Shown: positions 45,101-57,100 of the stretch, piece by piece
Layout: every line of letters starts with the position of its first letter
How positions within the stretch are numbered: position 1 is the stretch's first letter
Assembly: GCA_949825045.1 (NCBI GenBank)
Contig: OX463809.1
Coordinates: 8,707,501-8,771,500 of the forward strand
Direction: 5' to 3'
Source: Argyresthia goedartella
Lineage: Eukaryota; Arthropoda; Insecta; Lepidoptera; Argyresthiidae
DNA: 64,000 nucleotides
Translations under genes and position numbers: made by a program
The notes under the pieces: model-generated
What the model was told of the DNA's origin: nothing
The model's database searches: none
What the model saw: the letters and a program-made list of their open reading frames with translations, nothing else

Positions 45101-48100
45101 CGCATTGGCAGCGCCGTGCGACGTTGCCGTGTTGACGCCCGGCGGCGGCGGGCGCGGAGCACGGGACGGCAACGTCGCCTCGCCCGCGGGGCTGTTGCCG
45201 CCAGTGGAAGATCCGCTGCGCGCTTCAGCCTTTTCCTCTTCGAATGGGTTGGGTGGCTGCCACTCCTATAGCAAAAGGTGAGCTTTCAAAACTACAGAGC
45301 ACCGATCACGAATGTTTGACAGGTGGAAATTGGATCTTTATATCATCATGAATATTACAAAAGAACAAGTCCTGACTGACTGACTGATTCATCATCGAAG
45401 GGCCAAAACGACTAAAACTAGAAGGCTGAAATTTGGAGGGTGGCTTTCTTTTATGACGTAGGGATCCACTAAGAAACTGTTTTACAGAATTCGAACCCTA
45501 AGTGGGTAAAAAGACCTTTATATTTTGTTATTTTGTATGGGAAGTTTATATGGGCTCAATGAACTGGGATGTGTTCCGAATTTGAATCATCGATTGCCTC
45601 GAATGTATCCAGCCAGGTCAACGCTATTTTTTTTTTCACATTCGTCCTTCAATGGACTTGGACAGGCAAACGTCTTTCGACCATACAGCCTCTCTAGGTT
45701 TCCTAAGAGCAATTTTAGTAAGGCCAAAAGAAGGTCCGTTAATTTTAACTGACTTCAAAAGGGAGGTTCTACCGAACTGCAAAATATTCACATAAACCTT
45801 GGCAGGCCAGAATATAAATTTAGCAATATTTTCGATATTTTTTTTAGCATTTCCTGCCAAGTTATAGTTAATGTTATTCTATTTCCAGACAAGTATACAA
45901 ACATAGGTGTATGTATGTACGTACCTAAGTATGTTTGTACAACGCTTCAAAGTTAACATGGCACCCGCGAGGCATTTGTTTCCCCTCGCTCGCTCGCCTC
46001 GCCCTCGACGCGTCAGTAGTAAAGTGATAGACGCTATGACGTCGTCAGAGCGTCTATCACTGTTTGTCCGCGTCATTTTCTAAAACTGTATCGGATTGTG
46101 ACTATTTTTAGGGTTCCGTACCTCAGAAGAAAATAAAAGGTCAAGTGCGAGTCAGACTCACGCACGAAGGGTTCCGTACCACCGCACAATGTTATTCAAG
46201 TACTGAAATGAATGCAGCATTTAATTTTTCTGATTTTCTACCCCCCCAATAAAACCATATTTCTCATTATTTTTCCTGTAATATTTAAGTAAAGACCTAT
46301 AATACGTATCTAAATTTAAAATTAAAAATAAAACCACTTCCGCAATAAATGCGATTCTACTTAATGATTTTGAGGGTGCTGAAATGGAATACGGGTCTAT
46401 TGATGCTGTAGTAAAAAATGATAACGCTATTAACTGCCCTATTGAATTTCTTAATACTTTAAATCCTCCAGGCCTCCCCGAACATAAACTGACCCTAAAA
46501 CATGGAGCACCTGTAATGCTATTGAGAAATCTCAACCCACTCAAACTCTGTAACCGTACCAGACTTCAGGTCAGCTCTCCACAGAAATATTATCGAAGCA
46601 ATAGTTATGACCGATCTAAAAGTAGAATGTTTTTATTCCAAAAATACCCCTCATACCATCAGACTATCCGATTGATTTTAAAAACTACAATTTACACTCA
46701 AACTTTATTTGAATGACGATAAATAAGTCTCAGGGATGGAGTCTCAAATTAGTAGGGATCTATTTACAGGAGAGCTGTTTTTCGCATGCTCAGTAGTATG
46801 TAGCGTGCTATAGAACAAATTGTCCTAATAGTTAATGTGAGTGTTATTAAATGTACTCAGTAATTTGTAACACCCAAAGTAAAAGGCGTGTATTTTTTAT
46901 GACATCGTAGCTCCATAAACGGCCAAGTGTGAGTCTAACTCGCGCACGAAGTTTTTTTTTATTTATTTTCTAACTAATGTGGTCTATTCAAAGTGGGTTT
47001 CTCAGCGTTGTCCATCATCCATCACCTTCCCAACCACAGGAGAAAGAATCACCTACTTTCACTAATCAAACCCGCTAACAAAGTAATATAGAGCGCTACA
47101 CGTTTGCGTCAGAATGACCGTTCGTCTGCAGCTCCTGGCTCTGAGAGTTTATTGAGGAATTGCGACTATTTGCTACCGATCTTTAAAAATTACCTAACTG
47201 TGATAGATTCCAGGGAATCACACGTTGTCCTTTCTGTTTTATTATATCTTATGTCGTTTTATGTGCAATAAATATATACGAAATATACGAAAAAATACCT
47301 TCTAGAAGGGTCTACCTAATTCGTAGAGAGACTAGGTCGCGTTATGCCTAAACTTCATTCCAAATTAGCTTGATGCCGATGATCGTGTAGGCCTATTCCG
47401 CAGTATGTCCTCTTCGTATTCAAGCTAAATATTAATATGCCTAAAGTTTCTTCAGCCTCAAAATCGCGTTTTGCCTAAAGCCATCTATCTACGTATGCAA
47501 ACTTATTTGTGATTATTTATTTACACTTGATCTGGAGTGATCTATGATATATATTATGATAAATAAATATGTGGGTGTCGTCCATTAAAGTTGTATCAAT
47601 CAAAGAATACAATCAATCTGCGATTGCCGACATTGTATTTTATTATAGCCTTTAAAATAAAGAATAAGTAGTTGTTTAAATTAAAAATTAGTTAGATACG
47701 ATACGACGACCCGAATAGCCGAGTCGGCAGTGTCCCTGCATACGAAGCCAAGGGTCCCGGATTCGAGTCCCGATGGGGGCAAATATTTGGTTGACGAGAA
47801 CGTATGTGTGTACCCTAGTCATGGTTGTTTATCTATCTAAGTATAATATTTATCTATATAAGTATGTGTATCGTTGTCTAGTACCCAAGATACAGGGAAT
47901 CCTAGTTTGGGGCTAGATAAATGTGTGTCAATAGTGTCCAAGGTATTATTTATTATTATATGAATTTTGAGCAGTTCTATTATAAATATTTTAATAAACA
48001 TAGCATTAAAAAAAGAAGAAAAGGCATAATAGACAGAGAGGACCGTTTTTCAGATTGATTTTTATAAATATACTCCAGATTGGTACTGTAACATTTGTTT

Positions 48101-51100
48101 TAAATCTTGAATGCAGTAAAACTAGGTTCGCATTTGATAGTTTGTATGTCGACATTATTGTCACTTGTCAAATATTACCCTCGTTAAAATTCATATGATT
48201 TATATTCATTTGGGTTAATACACATAAGTAAGTGTTTTTTAGTAACCGTGGTTTTATTTATTGCAGTTTGTCCACATTTAGGGTCCTGCACTTGGTAGCT
48301 TCTTAATTTCGCTGAATGTAGGTAGGTCCATAGCCTGAGTATATTTCAGAAAAAGATATAATGCAGAAATTTCTCTGAAGGTAGTAGGATCACAAAGCCT
48401 CACAAGATTTGATATATGTTGATTAGCATACAACCACAGAGTAAGTAGGAGTTTCGTTCATCAGAGCTTAAAATATTCAAATTGGAATACATTTCTAAAT
48501 AGGTTGTATAGAAAATATATTTTCTCACAAAACAAATATGAACTCTCTATTATTATCGTTATTTGACAAAAGATCAACATGTCTATGAATCTCTTTGCCT
48601 TCCTCTCTTCTAACCTAAATCGCGTTAGGTTTAACTACCTAACTTCGACTTATGGCTAGTCGTAGCGCGATGTAGTCAATCTACGCTTTAGGCCTACCCT
48701 TCTAGAACGAAAAAATATCTGACCGCTAACGTCCGGCCGCTAAAGTCTCAAACTGGCCGGTCGCGAAATATAAAATCCCACAAAAAACATTTTCATGTAA
48801 AAATAAATATATAAATAAATGGCCGTTTCGTTGGTTGCATTTTCCAACTTAAGCTCATGTGACGGTAGTGAAACGGCCAAGCAAGCCACATATTTTGAGT
48901 AAGGTGTTAAGAGTTTGTGAAGTTAGGGCTGTACTGTTAGGGCGTGTAGAGTTAGAAGCTTGGCTCTACTTGAGATCTGATAACTTTTTGTTTACCTCTT
49001 CTTGGCTTTATTTTTACATGAAAATGTTTTTTGTGGGATTTCATTTCTTTTTGTAAGTAGGTAAAGGCCTGTGCCCCTCGGTGGGGAAATTAATGGTCTA
49101 CATTTACTTTACTTTTATTATTTATAACAAGCAGTCCCTGTATAAATTTTAAGACCTATTCCTATTCCCTTCCGCAAATTTTGATGCTAGCAAAATTTGC
49201 GGAAGTCTCATACAAACTTTCATCCCCTAGTTTAGGGGGTTGAAGGGTGAAAATTCCAAGTTTTAGGATTTTTCTGTTGTTTGTGTACAAATACTAGCCT
49301 AGATGCCAAATTTCAGCTTTCTAGCACTTCGGGAAGTGCCTAAAAGTTTTGTTGATCAACAGTACGTGAGTGAGTGAGTCAGTAACGAAATCGGGGTTTT
49401 TTAGATATCAATTAAATCTAAAGTATAAAAGCTATGCACCTGAAACTTTGTATGTTTATTAAGTCTACTAATGACATCATATCCCGAGAATTTCTTCGAT
49501 CTGGTATAATCCGAACCCAAGTTCTGAGAGTTCAAAATAACGACGAAGCGTTACGAGAAAAGGTAGGTAGTGCCCCAGTGCTTCGCGCTCTTCTTGCCGG
49601 GGGCACTTCCGTGCCCCCAGATATATATGTCACCGGAAAATAATACGATCCGCAAGTTTATAAATTTCCTAATTTTTTTTCCGCAAGTTTATAAATATAC
49701 TAACCTAACCTAACCTAACCTAACATAACCTAACCTAACCTAACCTAGCCTAATATAATCTAGAAGGAAGTTTATAAATTTCCTAGGAAATTTATAAACT
49801 TGCGGATCGTATTATTTTCCGGTGACATATATACGGCACGAAGCACGAGAATTTTTTAACCTTATCGCCTATTATTGCTACCAAATTGCTTCTTCCTAGC
49901 ATCGTAAGTACATCGCTTAGAAAAAATATGATGAAGAGGATGTGATGTGATAGAAATGTGTCAATACGCTGACGAAGTCACGGGCATAAGCTTATTATTA
50001 TTAGTTAATCATAATTCAGTGACAGTTCAATTTGCTTACTTATTCTATGCTCAATTATTCAGTCTCGGGGCTCGCATATTACGAAATCTAGCAATTTTAT
50101 TTGTTGTGGGGTTTGCAGCTGACACAAAGATTTGCAGGCTGATTTATCGAGTGAGACTTAAAACTATGCCGACACTGAGTTGATCATTCGTCTCGTGTAG
50201 CACCTGCAAGCCACCTCTAAGGAAGCACGCTGCGGCGAAAGGCTGCGCTTCTCTTTCGACTCGCTGTGAGGCCAGCGAGCGCGCCATTTGCAGGCCGCAC
50301 TGCGACAGGCCGAGCGTCAGGTTGAACGCGCACGAAGACAGTATGTGGTGCAGCGGCAGGGAGTAGGCGTTCTCCTGGGAATACGAGAAGAAATGGCGTT
50401 AGAATAAGTAGCCGTGTCGAATTACTGGCAAAACATGGGTGCCTGTGCCACACCATCTGCTAGTATGGACGTTACAACAAGTGAGATAGTGTTTACCGTC
50501 AATAAAGAGTGCAAGGCTGGAGCCGATATGTTATCATATGCAGTTGTGGTCGGATGGCACCTTAATGCAGACTGGATTGCAGTTTTGTAAATGGTTACTT
50601 TGACTTCGATTCCAGTCTTACATTTTATCAAGGCTGTATACGTCTAAGGCGTCTCCACCCCTCGGACTTTTCACCAGCTACACAACCCTACACTTGGGTA
50701 CACTTACCTCATAAATATGTCTGTACAGATCGGTGGCATGAAAGCCGACGCACCGCTTCGTCAGTCTCGACAGATAAGCCACGTGGGGCGGAACGCTCGA
50801 TGCTGCTGTGGCGTCTCTGCCTCTCAGTCTTTTCACCAGCTCCACTATCCCACACTTGGTAAATTAAGGTATTCTTATTTATAAGTATTAGTTTAATATT
50901 TTAATATTGCTACCTACTGACTAATTTTTTGTATTATTGTAACGGGTAATGAAGATCTTTTTTCACAACTGTAGCTCATTTTAGTGCCTAAAAATCAGAT
51001 TTACTCCTATTTTAGGCTATTCTTACTTTTACCACTGTTATAATTAACCTCTTGAATACCACTGGCGTTAGATATCGCCACTTTTCCGGTATAGGTTTTA

Positions 51101-54100
51101 CACTTTATAACCATGGCGTAAGTTTCAAAATCGCGACCCATCCCATCTACCCTCGGTTTTTGAGCGGTTAAGTCACGTATTGTTTATTTCTTGTAATTAC
51201 CGGTTTTAGGGTTCCGTACCCGAAGGGTTCCAAACGGGACCCTATTACTAAGACTCCGCTGTCCGTCCGTCCGTCCGTCCGTCCGTCTGTCACCAGGCTG
51301 TATCTCAAGAACCTAGCTAGCTAGAGAGTTGAAATTTTCACAGATTATGTATTTATGTTGCCGCTATAACAACAAATACTAAAAAACAGGATGAAAGAAA
51401 TATTTAAGGGGGCTCCCATACAACAATTCTTTCAATACCACATACAAACTTATGGATGCACCTGGTTACGTACATGGAGTGTGAAAGTAACCGCACCAAT
51501 AACTTTGTAAACAATATTTTGCTGTGTAAAATCCAAACTATTCACTCCACACCATCGCTTCCATTGAACGGTGGTACGGAACCCTTCATGCGCGATTTAG
51601 ACTCGCACTTGACCATTTTTTTATTGAATACACTTTATTATTATTATTATTACACTAGGGTACAATTACTTCACAATTATGCCACACCGCTCCGTCAGTC
51701 TCGACAGATAAGACGCGTAGGGCAGCACGCTCAATGCTGCTGTGAAGTCTCTGCCCTTCAGTCTTTTCATCAGCTACACTACCCTGCACTAAGGTACACT
51801 TACCTCACAATTATGTCTATACAGCTCGGTGGCATAGAAGCCGACGCACCGCTCCGTCAGTTACGACAGAAAAGCCGCGTGGGGCGGCACGCTCAATGCT
51901 GCTGTGGCGTCTTTGCCCTTCAGTCTTTTCATCAGCTGCACTACCCTGCACTAAGGTACACTTACCTCACAATTATGTCTATACAGCTCGGTGGCATAGA
52001 AGCCGACGCACCGCTCCGTCAGTTACGACAGAAAAGCCGCGTGGGGCGGCACGCTCAATGCTGCTGTGGCGTCTTTGCCCTTCAGTCTTTTCATCAGCTG
52101 CACTACCCTGCACTAAGGTACACTTACCTCACAATTATGTCTATACAGCTCGGTGGCATAGAAGCCGACGCACCGCTCCGTCAGTTACGACAGAAAAGCC
52201 GCGTGGGGCGGCACGCTCAATGCTGCTGTGGCGTCTTTGCCCTTCAGTCTTTTCATCAGCTGCACTACCCTGCACTAAGGTACACTTACCTCACAATTAT
52301 GTCTATACAGCTCGGTGGCATAGAAGCCGACGCACCGCACCGTCAGTTACGACAGAAAAGCCGCGTGGGGCGGCACGCTCAATGCTGCTGTGGCGTCTTT
52401 GCCCTTCAGTCTTTTCATCAGCTGCACTACCCTGCACTAAGGTACACTTACCTCACAATTATGTCTATACAGCTCGGTGGCATAGAAGCCGACGCACCGC
52501 TCCGTCAGTTACGACAGAAAAGCCGCGTGGGGCGGCACGCTCAATGCTGCTGTGGCGTCTTTGCCCTTCAGTCTTTTCATCAGCTGCACTACCCTGCACT
52601 AAGGTACACTTACCTCACAATTATGCCAGTACAGCTAGGTGGCATAGAAGCCGACGCACCGCTCCGTCAGTTACGACAGAAAAGCCGCGTGGGGCGGCAC
52701 GCTCAATGCTGCTGTGGCGTCTTTGCCCTTCAGTCTTTTCATCAGCTGCACTACCCTGCACTAAGGTACACTTACCTCACAATTATGCCAGTACAGCTCG
52801 GTGGCATAGAAGCCGACGCAACACTCCGTAAGTTTCGACAGATTAACAGCGTGGGGCGGCACGCTCAATGCTGCTGTGGCGTCTTTGCCCCTTAGTATTT
52901 TCACCAGATCCACTACCCCACACTAGGGTAAACTTACCTCACAATTATGTCTATACAACTCGGTGGCATAGAATCCGACGCACCGCTCCGTCAGTCTTGA
53001 CAGAAAAGCCGCGTGGGGCGGCACGCTCAATGCCGCTGTGGCGTCTCTGCCCCTCAGTCGCTTCACTAACTCGACGGTGGCGGAGACGTCGCAGGCGAAC
53101 CCGGCCACGTCGTACACGCGACCGTTCACTATGATCCAGGATCCGCCGTTTTTGGTGTGGTTTATCATGTCGCACCTTTTGATAAAAAAATAGGAAGATA
53201 AGATTTTATGTTGTCATCAATTTAAACTAAAAGATTCATTGACTTTTGATTATTCAGTCTTTTCAAATTTCCAGAAGTATTTTAATGTAACTTTTTTAGG
53301 TAGTTTACTTTTAAATTTTTACTTATTATTGAAACATGTCCGTTACATGAATTCTTGACAGCCAATACTCAGGAGTTTCTTGCACCCTTTCATTTATCTA
53401 AATAGATAACATCCAAATTCACTTCACCCCAGAGCGGTGTGAAGTTTAAACTAGTAGTGGAGGATACTCACTTCCTAATAATATTGTTCTTCTGTGGCTC
53501 ATGCTTGGTCCTCAATTGAGGCCAACCCAGCATATCAGCCTCTAGTTTGTAAGCTGACGGCAGCTTGCGGGCGGCCGCGTCGCAGACTCGGGCGAGTTCC
53601 GTCAGCGACTCCACTGAGTCCGCGACTAGGTTGGGGGAACGCGATGCGCAGGCGCACAGCCAGGCGCCGAGCTCGCTTACTACGCGACCTTGGAATAGAA
53701 ATAAAGGAGTTGTTGATGTTGGCAATTTACAACCCCAATAAAGTATAGTCTAACAACTAACTAGACCATTGAGTTTAGTGATTAGTTTGGTACAGCTTTT
53801 ATACATTCCAGCTGCCAAAAGTATCGAGCATTTAACCTCTCCAAAGCCCGGCCGCCCCGCGCTGAAACAGCTAGAATCCGCGGTATATTTGAGCCCGCCC
53901 GGCGCGCGGCACTTGGCTGACTTATCAAGTGATTCTTTTGGAATGGTAACTCATATAACTATGAGAGTTATATATCTGAGTAGGTAAAGAAACCCTCTCT
54001 TATTCTATGCGACAAAAAAGACACTGTGATCTTGGTTTATTTTTGCACCGTCATGAGAATCACAGACTTCTATGAAAATGCTTCCCTATCGACACATCTA

Positions 54101-57100
54101 GCCGATATGAGAAAAACATCAACAATATATACATGTTGTTTGATACCTACGTAATCTACACAAGATTACCTTTTCAAAACATAAAAAATAGTGTGTTCAT
54201 ATAGAAACTTTTCAATATATCAGCGTTTGAATTTTTCATAAATTACGGAAAGGAACCTTTTTTCGTTTGGAATATTTTTTCTATGAAATAGCATAGAGTA
54301 CTAAATTGAATGTAGAGTTTGGCTCACTGGGCGTCCACACCCGCTCCAACCGTAACAATAAGCACTAAAATAGCACAGATGTACCGGTTTTTAAAACTTT
54401 CGTACCCCGAGCATTCCTTGACGGTAGTTGCGTCGAGCATCTATATATGCTCGGGGCTTTGGAAATGTTAAACGACTGTGCTGATTTTCTTCAAAAATAG
54501 CTAAGAACCACCTCAAATCCATGCCTTCTATGGCTACGGTGACACAATCTCACAGACAAATGCATAAAACTAAGGTGACATTTTTTGTGACGTAAACACT
54601 CACCACAAACATCATGGTACATGACCTCGCACATCAGCCTCAGCTTGTTATTGTTAGCCTTGTAGACAGCTCGCACGAACAACTTGAGCGTCGCTGAGAA
54701 ATGTTCTGCTAGAAGTGCCGTGTACTGCGTAAGGAGGGCTTGGACTGCGCCGCGCGTGGACCGGCCGCCGCGCGACCACATCGCCTCGCAGAATAGTAGT
54801 CTGGGGGACAAGGCGTTACTTGATCTGGTGGGTTTTGACGACCCGAATGGCCGAGTCGGCAGTGACCCTGCCTACGAAGCCAAGGGTCCGGGGTTCGAGT
54901 CCAAATGGTGGGGTGGGGGCAAATATTTGTTCGATGAGAACGGATGTTTGTACCCTAGTCATGGTTGTTTATCTATCTAAGTACAATATTTATCTATATA
55001 AGTAAGTGTATCGTTGTCTAGTACCCAAGATACAGGGAATCCTAGTTTGGGGCTAGATCAATGTGTATAAATAGTGTCCAAGGTATTATTATTATTATGA
55101 TCGATTAGAAGTCAAAGGATTGACGTTCCTCTCGGACGTATAAAACTAAATTCGGATTGAGTTATTATTTCCAGATGAGTCCAAATCAATTGTTCTTATG
55201 ATTTACTAATATCTACACAAAATGAAGCAGTATTTTTACACACCGAAAAAGATGTGTTTTTATTATAATTGGCATCCGAATCTACACCCTTCCTATATAT
55301 TGCAAGTTTACTAACCTTGGCCTAATTTACTATAATAATACATGTCACAATAAGATATTAGTACCTTTGAAATCGCACGAGCAGTTCGCAACTTGGGCTG
55401 CTCCCAAACCCTTTCAGTGCGTCTTCGACCTTCTTCGCTTTGCCGGTCATAATCGCCGTCAGATACGTCTGCGACTGACAACTCGTATTTCGCACCAACT
55501 GGCAAACCTATAAACATATCAAGAGAAAGGGTAAAAAGCCGCTTTAAAAGCTGCGACGGTAACTCCACCAAATCTGAGCTTTCCAACTAGAACCGCGCCG
55601 TTAGGCCACAAAAATAAATCCATAAAGTGGGATTTACGGGTCGAGAGTAAGACTAAGGTATAGTGAGTTAATGACATGCTGATAAGTGTACATTTCAATA
55701 AATCTTAAGATTTTAGCTTTACGCGAGGTTTTTTTTTATGAAACTTTCTTACCCACCCACTCCCTCACGTCACACTCAAATCGCCAGATTTATTCAAATG
55801 TACACTTATCATAATAAACATTTATATACAGGCAAATACATTGCTTCTGGCCCCAGAAGCCAGAAACAGCGACATCACACACATAGAAACATCCAATACC
55901 TAGGTTTTTTTTCATTTATACCCAGCCGGGGATCGACCCCGGGACCTCTCGCTTGGTATCCATAGCCAAAACCGCAACACCAGAGGTCGTCATTCATTAG
56001 CATGTCATTAACCTCATCAACTCACCATATCTTAGACTGACGCGATCGAGTAAATCCTACTTGTAATTTTTTTCGCCCTAACGGCGCGTCTATAGATGGA
56101 AAGCTCAGATTTGGTGCCCTAACTAAACAGGGTGTAAGGTATCTCACATATCTTAATCTGACACGCTAGAGTAACTCGCAAAATAGCCTAGGAGCCTGCC
56201 AGACTACTAGACCCGCACAGGTTTGCCGATGACTTCATAGAGGTTTATACATAGTCATCGGCAAATATGCTACACCGTAGACAAAGGACAGAGTTAGGAA
56301 CTATGGGTCAATTTCCCTTCCCTTTTCATATATGGTAGCTTTATTCTGTCTACAACCGTTGAAAAAAAATCGTACTGCTTGCATTGGCTATATTTTTACT
56401 ATATTTTTAATGTCTGAAGGAAAGGAATCGATGATTAAGTGTGCTTACCAAGTGCATAAGTGGGACAGACGCGCCTTTAGAAGGTACAGTCAAGTTGATG
56501 GAATGTTGTTGCTTCACCGGGCATGCTAAAACTGCAAATAGTTTAAACATTAGCTATATATGTATATTCAACGTAAACAAAGCCTTTCACAGATGCGGCA
56601 AGATGGTACCTTGCGTTGGTTCGGTGTCGTCATCTCCTGATGTGACTATCGTGCCGCACTGACCAGTTGCTATGTCGACTTGGTCATAGTTCCTGCAAAA
56701 CGTATCACTATAAATCAATCTTATTGGACCGCGGGTATAAATTACACACAGATACACTTCGGGCTGTTGTTTGAAAAAACAAGATGGAGCTGGGCCACCT
56801 ATTAAAACTATGATTACGGTGATATGGCAACATTAGAGCTATTTTCGAAGATGTTGGATGAAATGAACATGCGTGGGGGAAGGACGAACAATTACGCAAT
56901 GAGTAAGTAAGCGTATAGAGCATACAATGACTTCAAACACACATAAAATGAAACTTAGTTCAACAAGACTCACTTATGTTATGTGTTGGTTGGGAAACCT
57001 GTCCTGCTGTATTTGACACGCCAGAAGCCTGATCATGGCATGTAATATCACCCCCACAGTTTGACTGCCGCAGGAATCTACTCAATTAAGTGGTGTGCCT

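Larger units (their letters stand above)
45266..50203. other. Long intron, 4.9 kb
   Basis: Intron between exons e13 and e14. It holds the Helitron fragment, SINE A copy 3 and the telomere-repeat MITE listed separately, plus short hairpins at 46023-46061 and 49169-49205. The rest (about 46850-47700 and 48000-49600) is AT-rich with no recognised gene. Confidence 0.7.

Noticed and set aside
51456..52895. 479- and 311-residue plus-strand frames with a 54-residue repeat
   Set aside because: Antisense readings of the 162-bp array derived from the cytochrome b5 exon; the unit is a multiple of three, so any stop-free frame repeats indefinitely.
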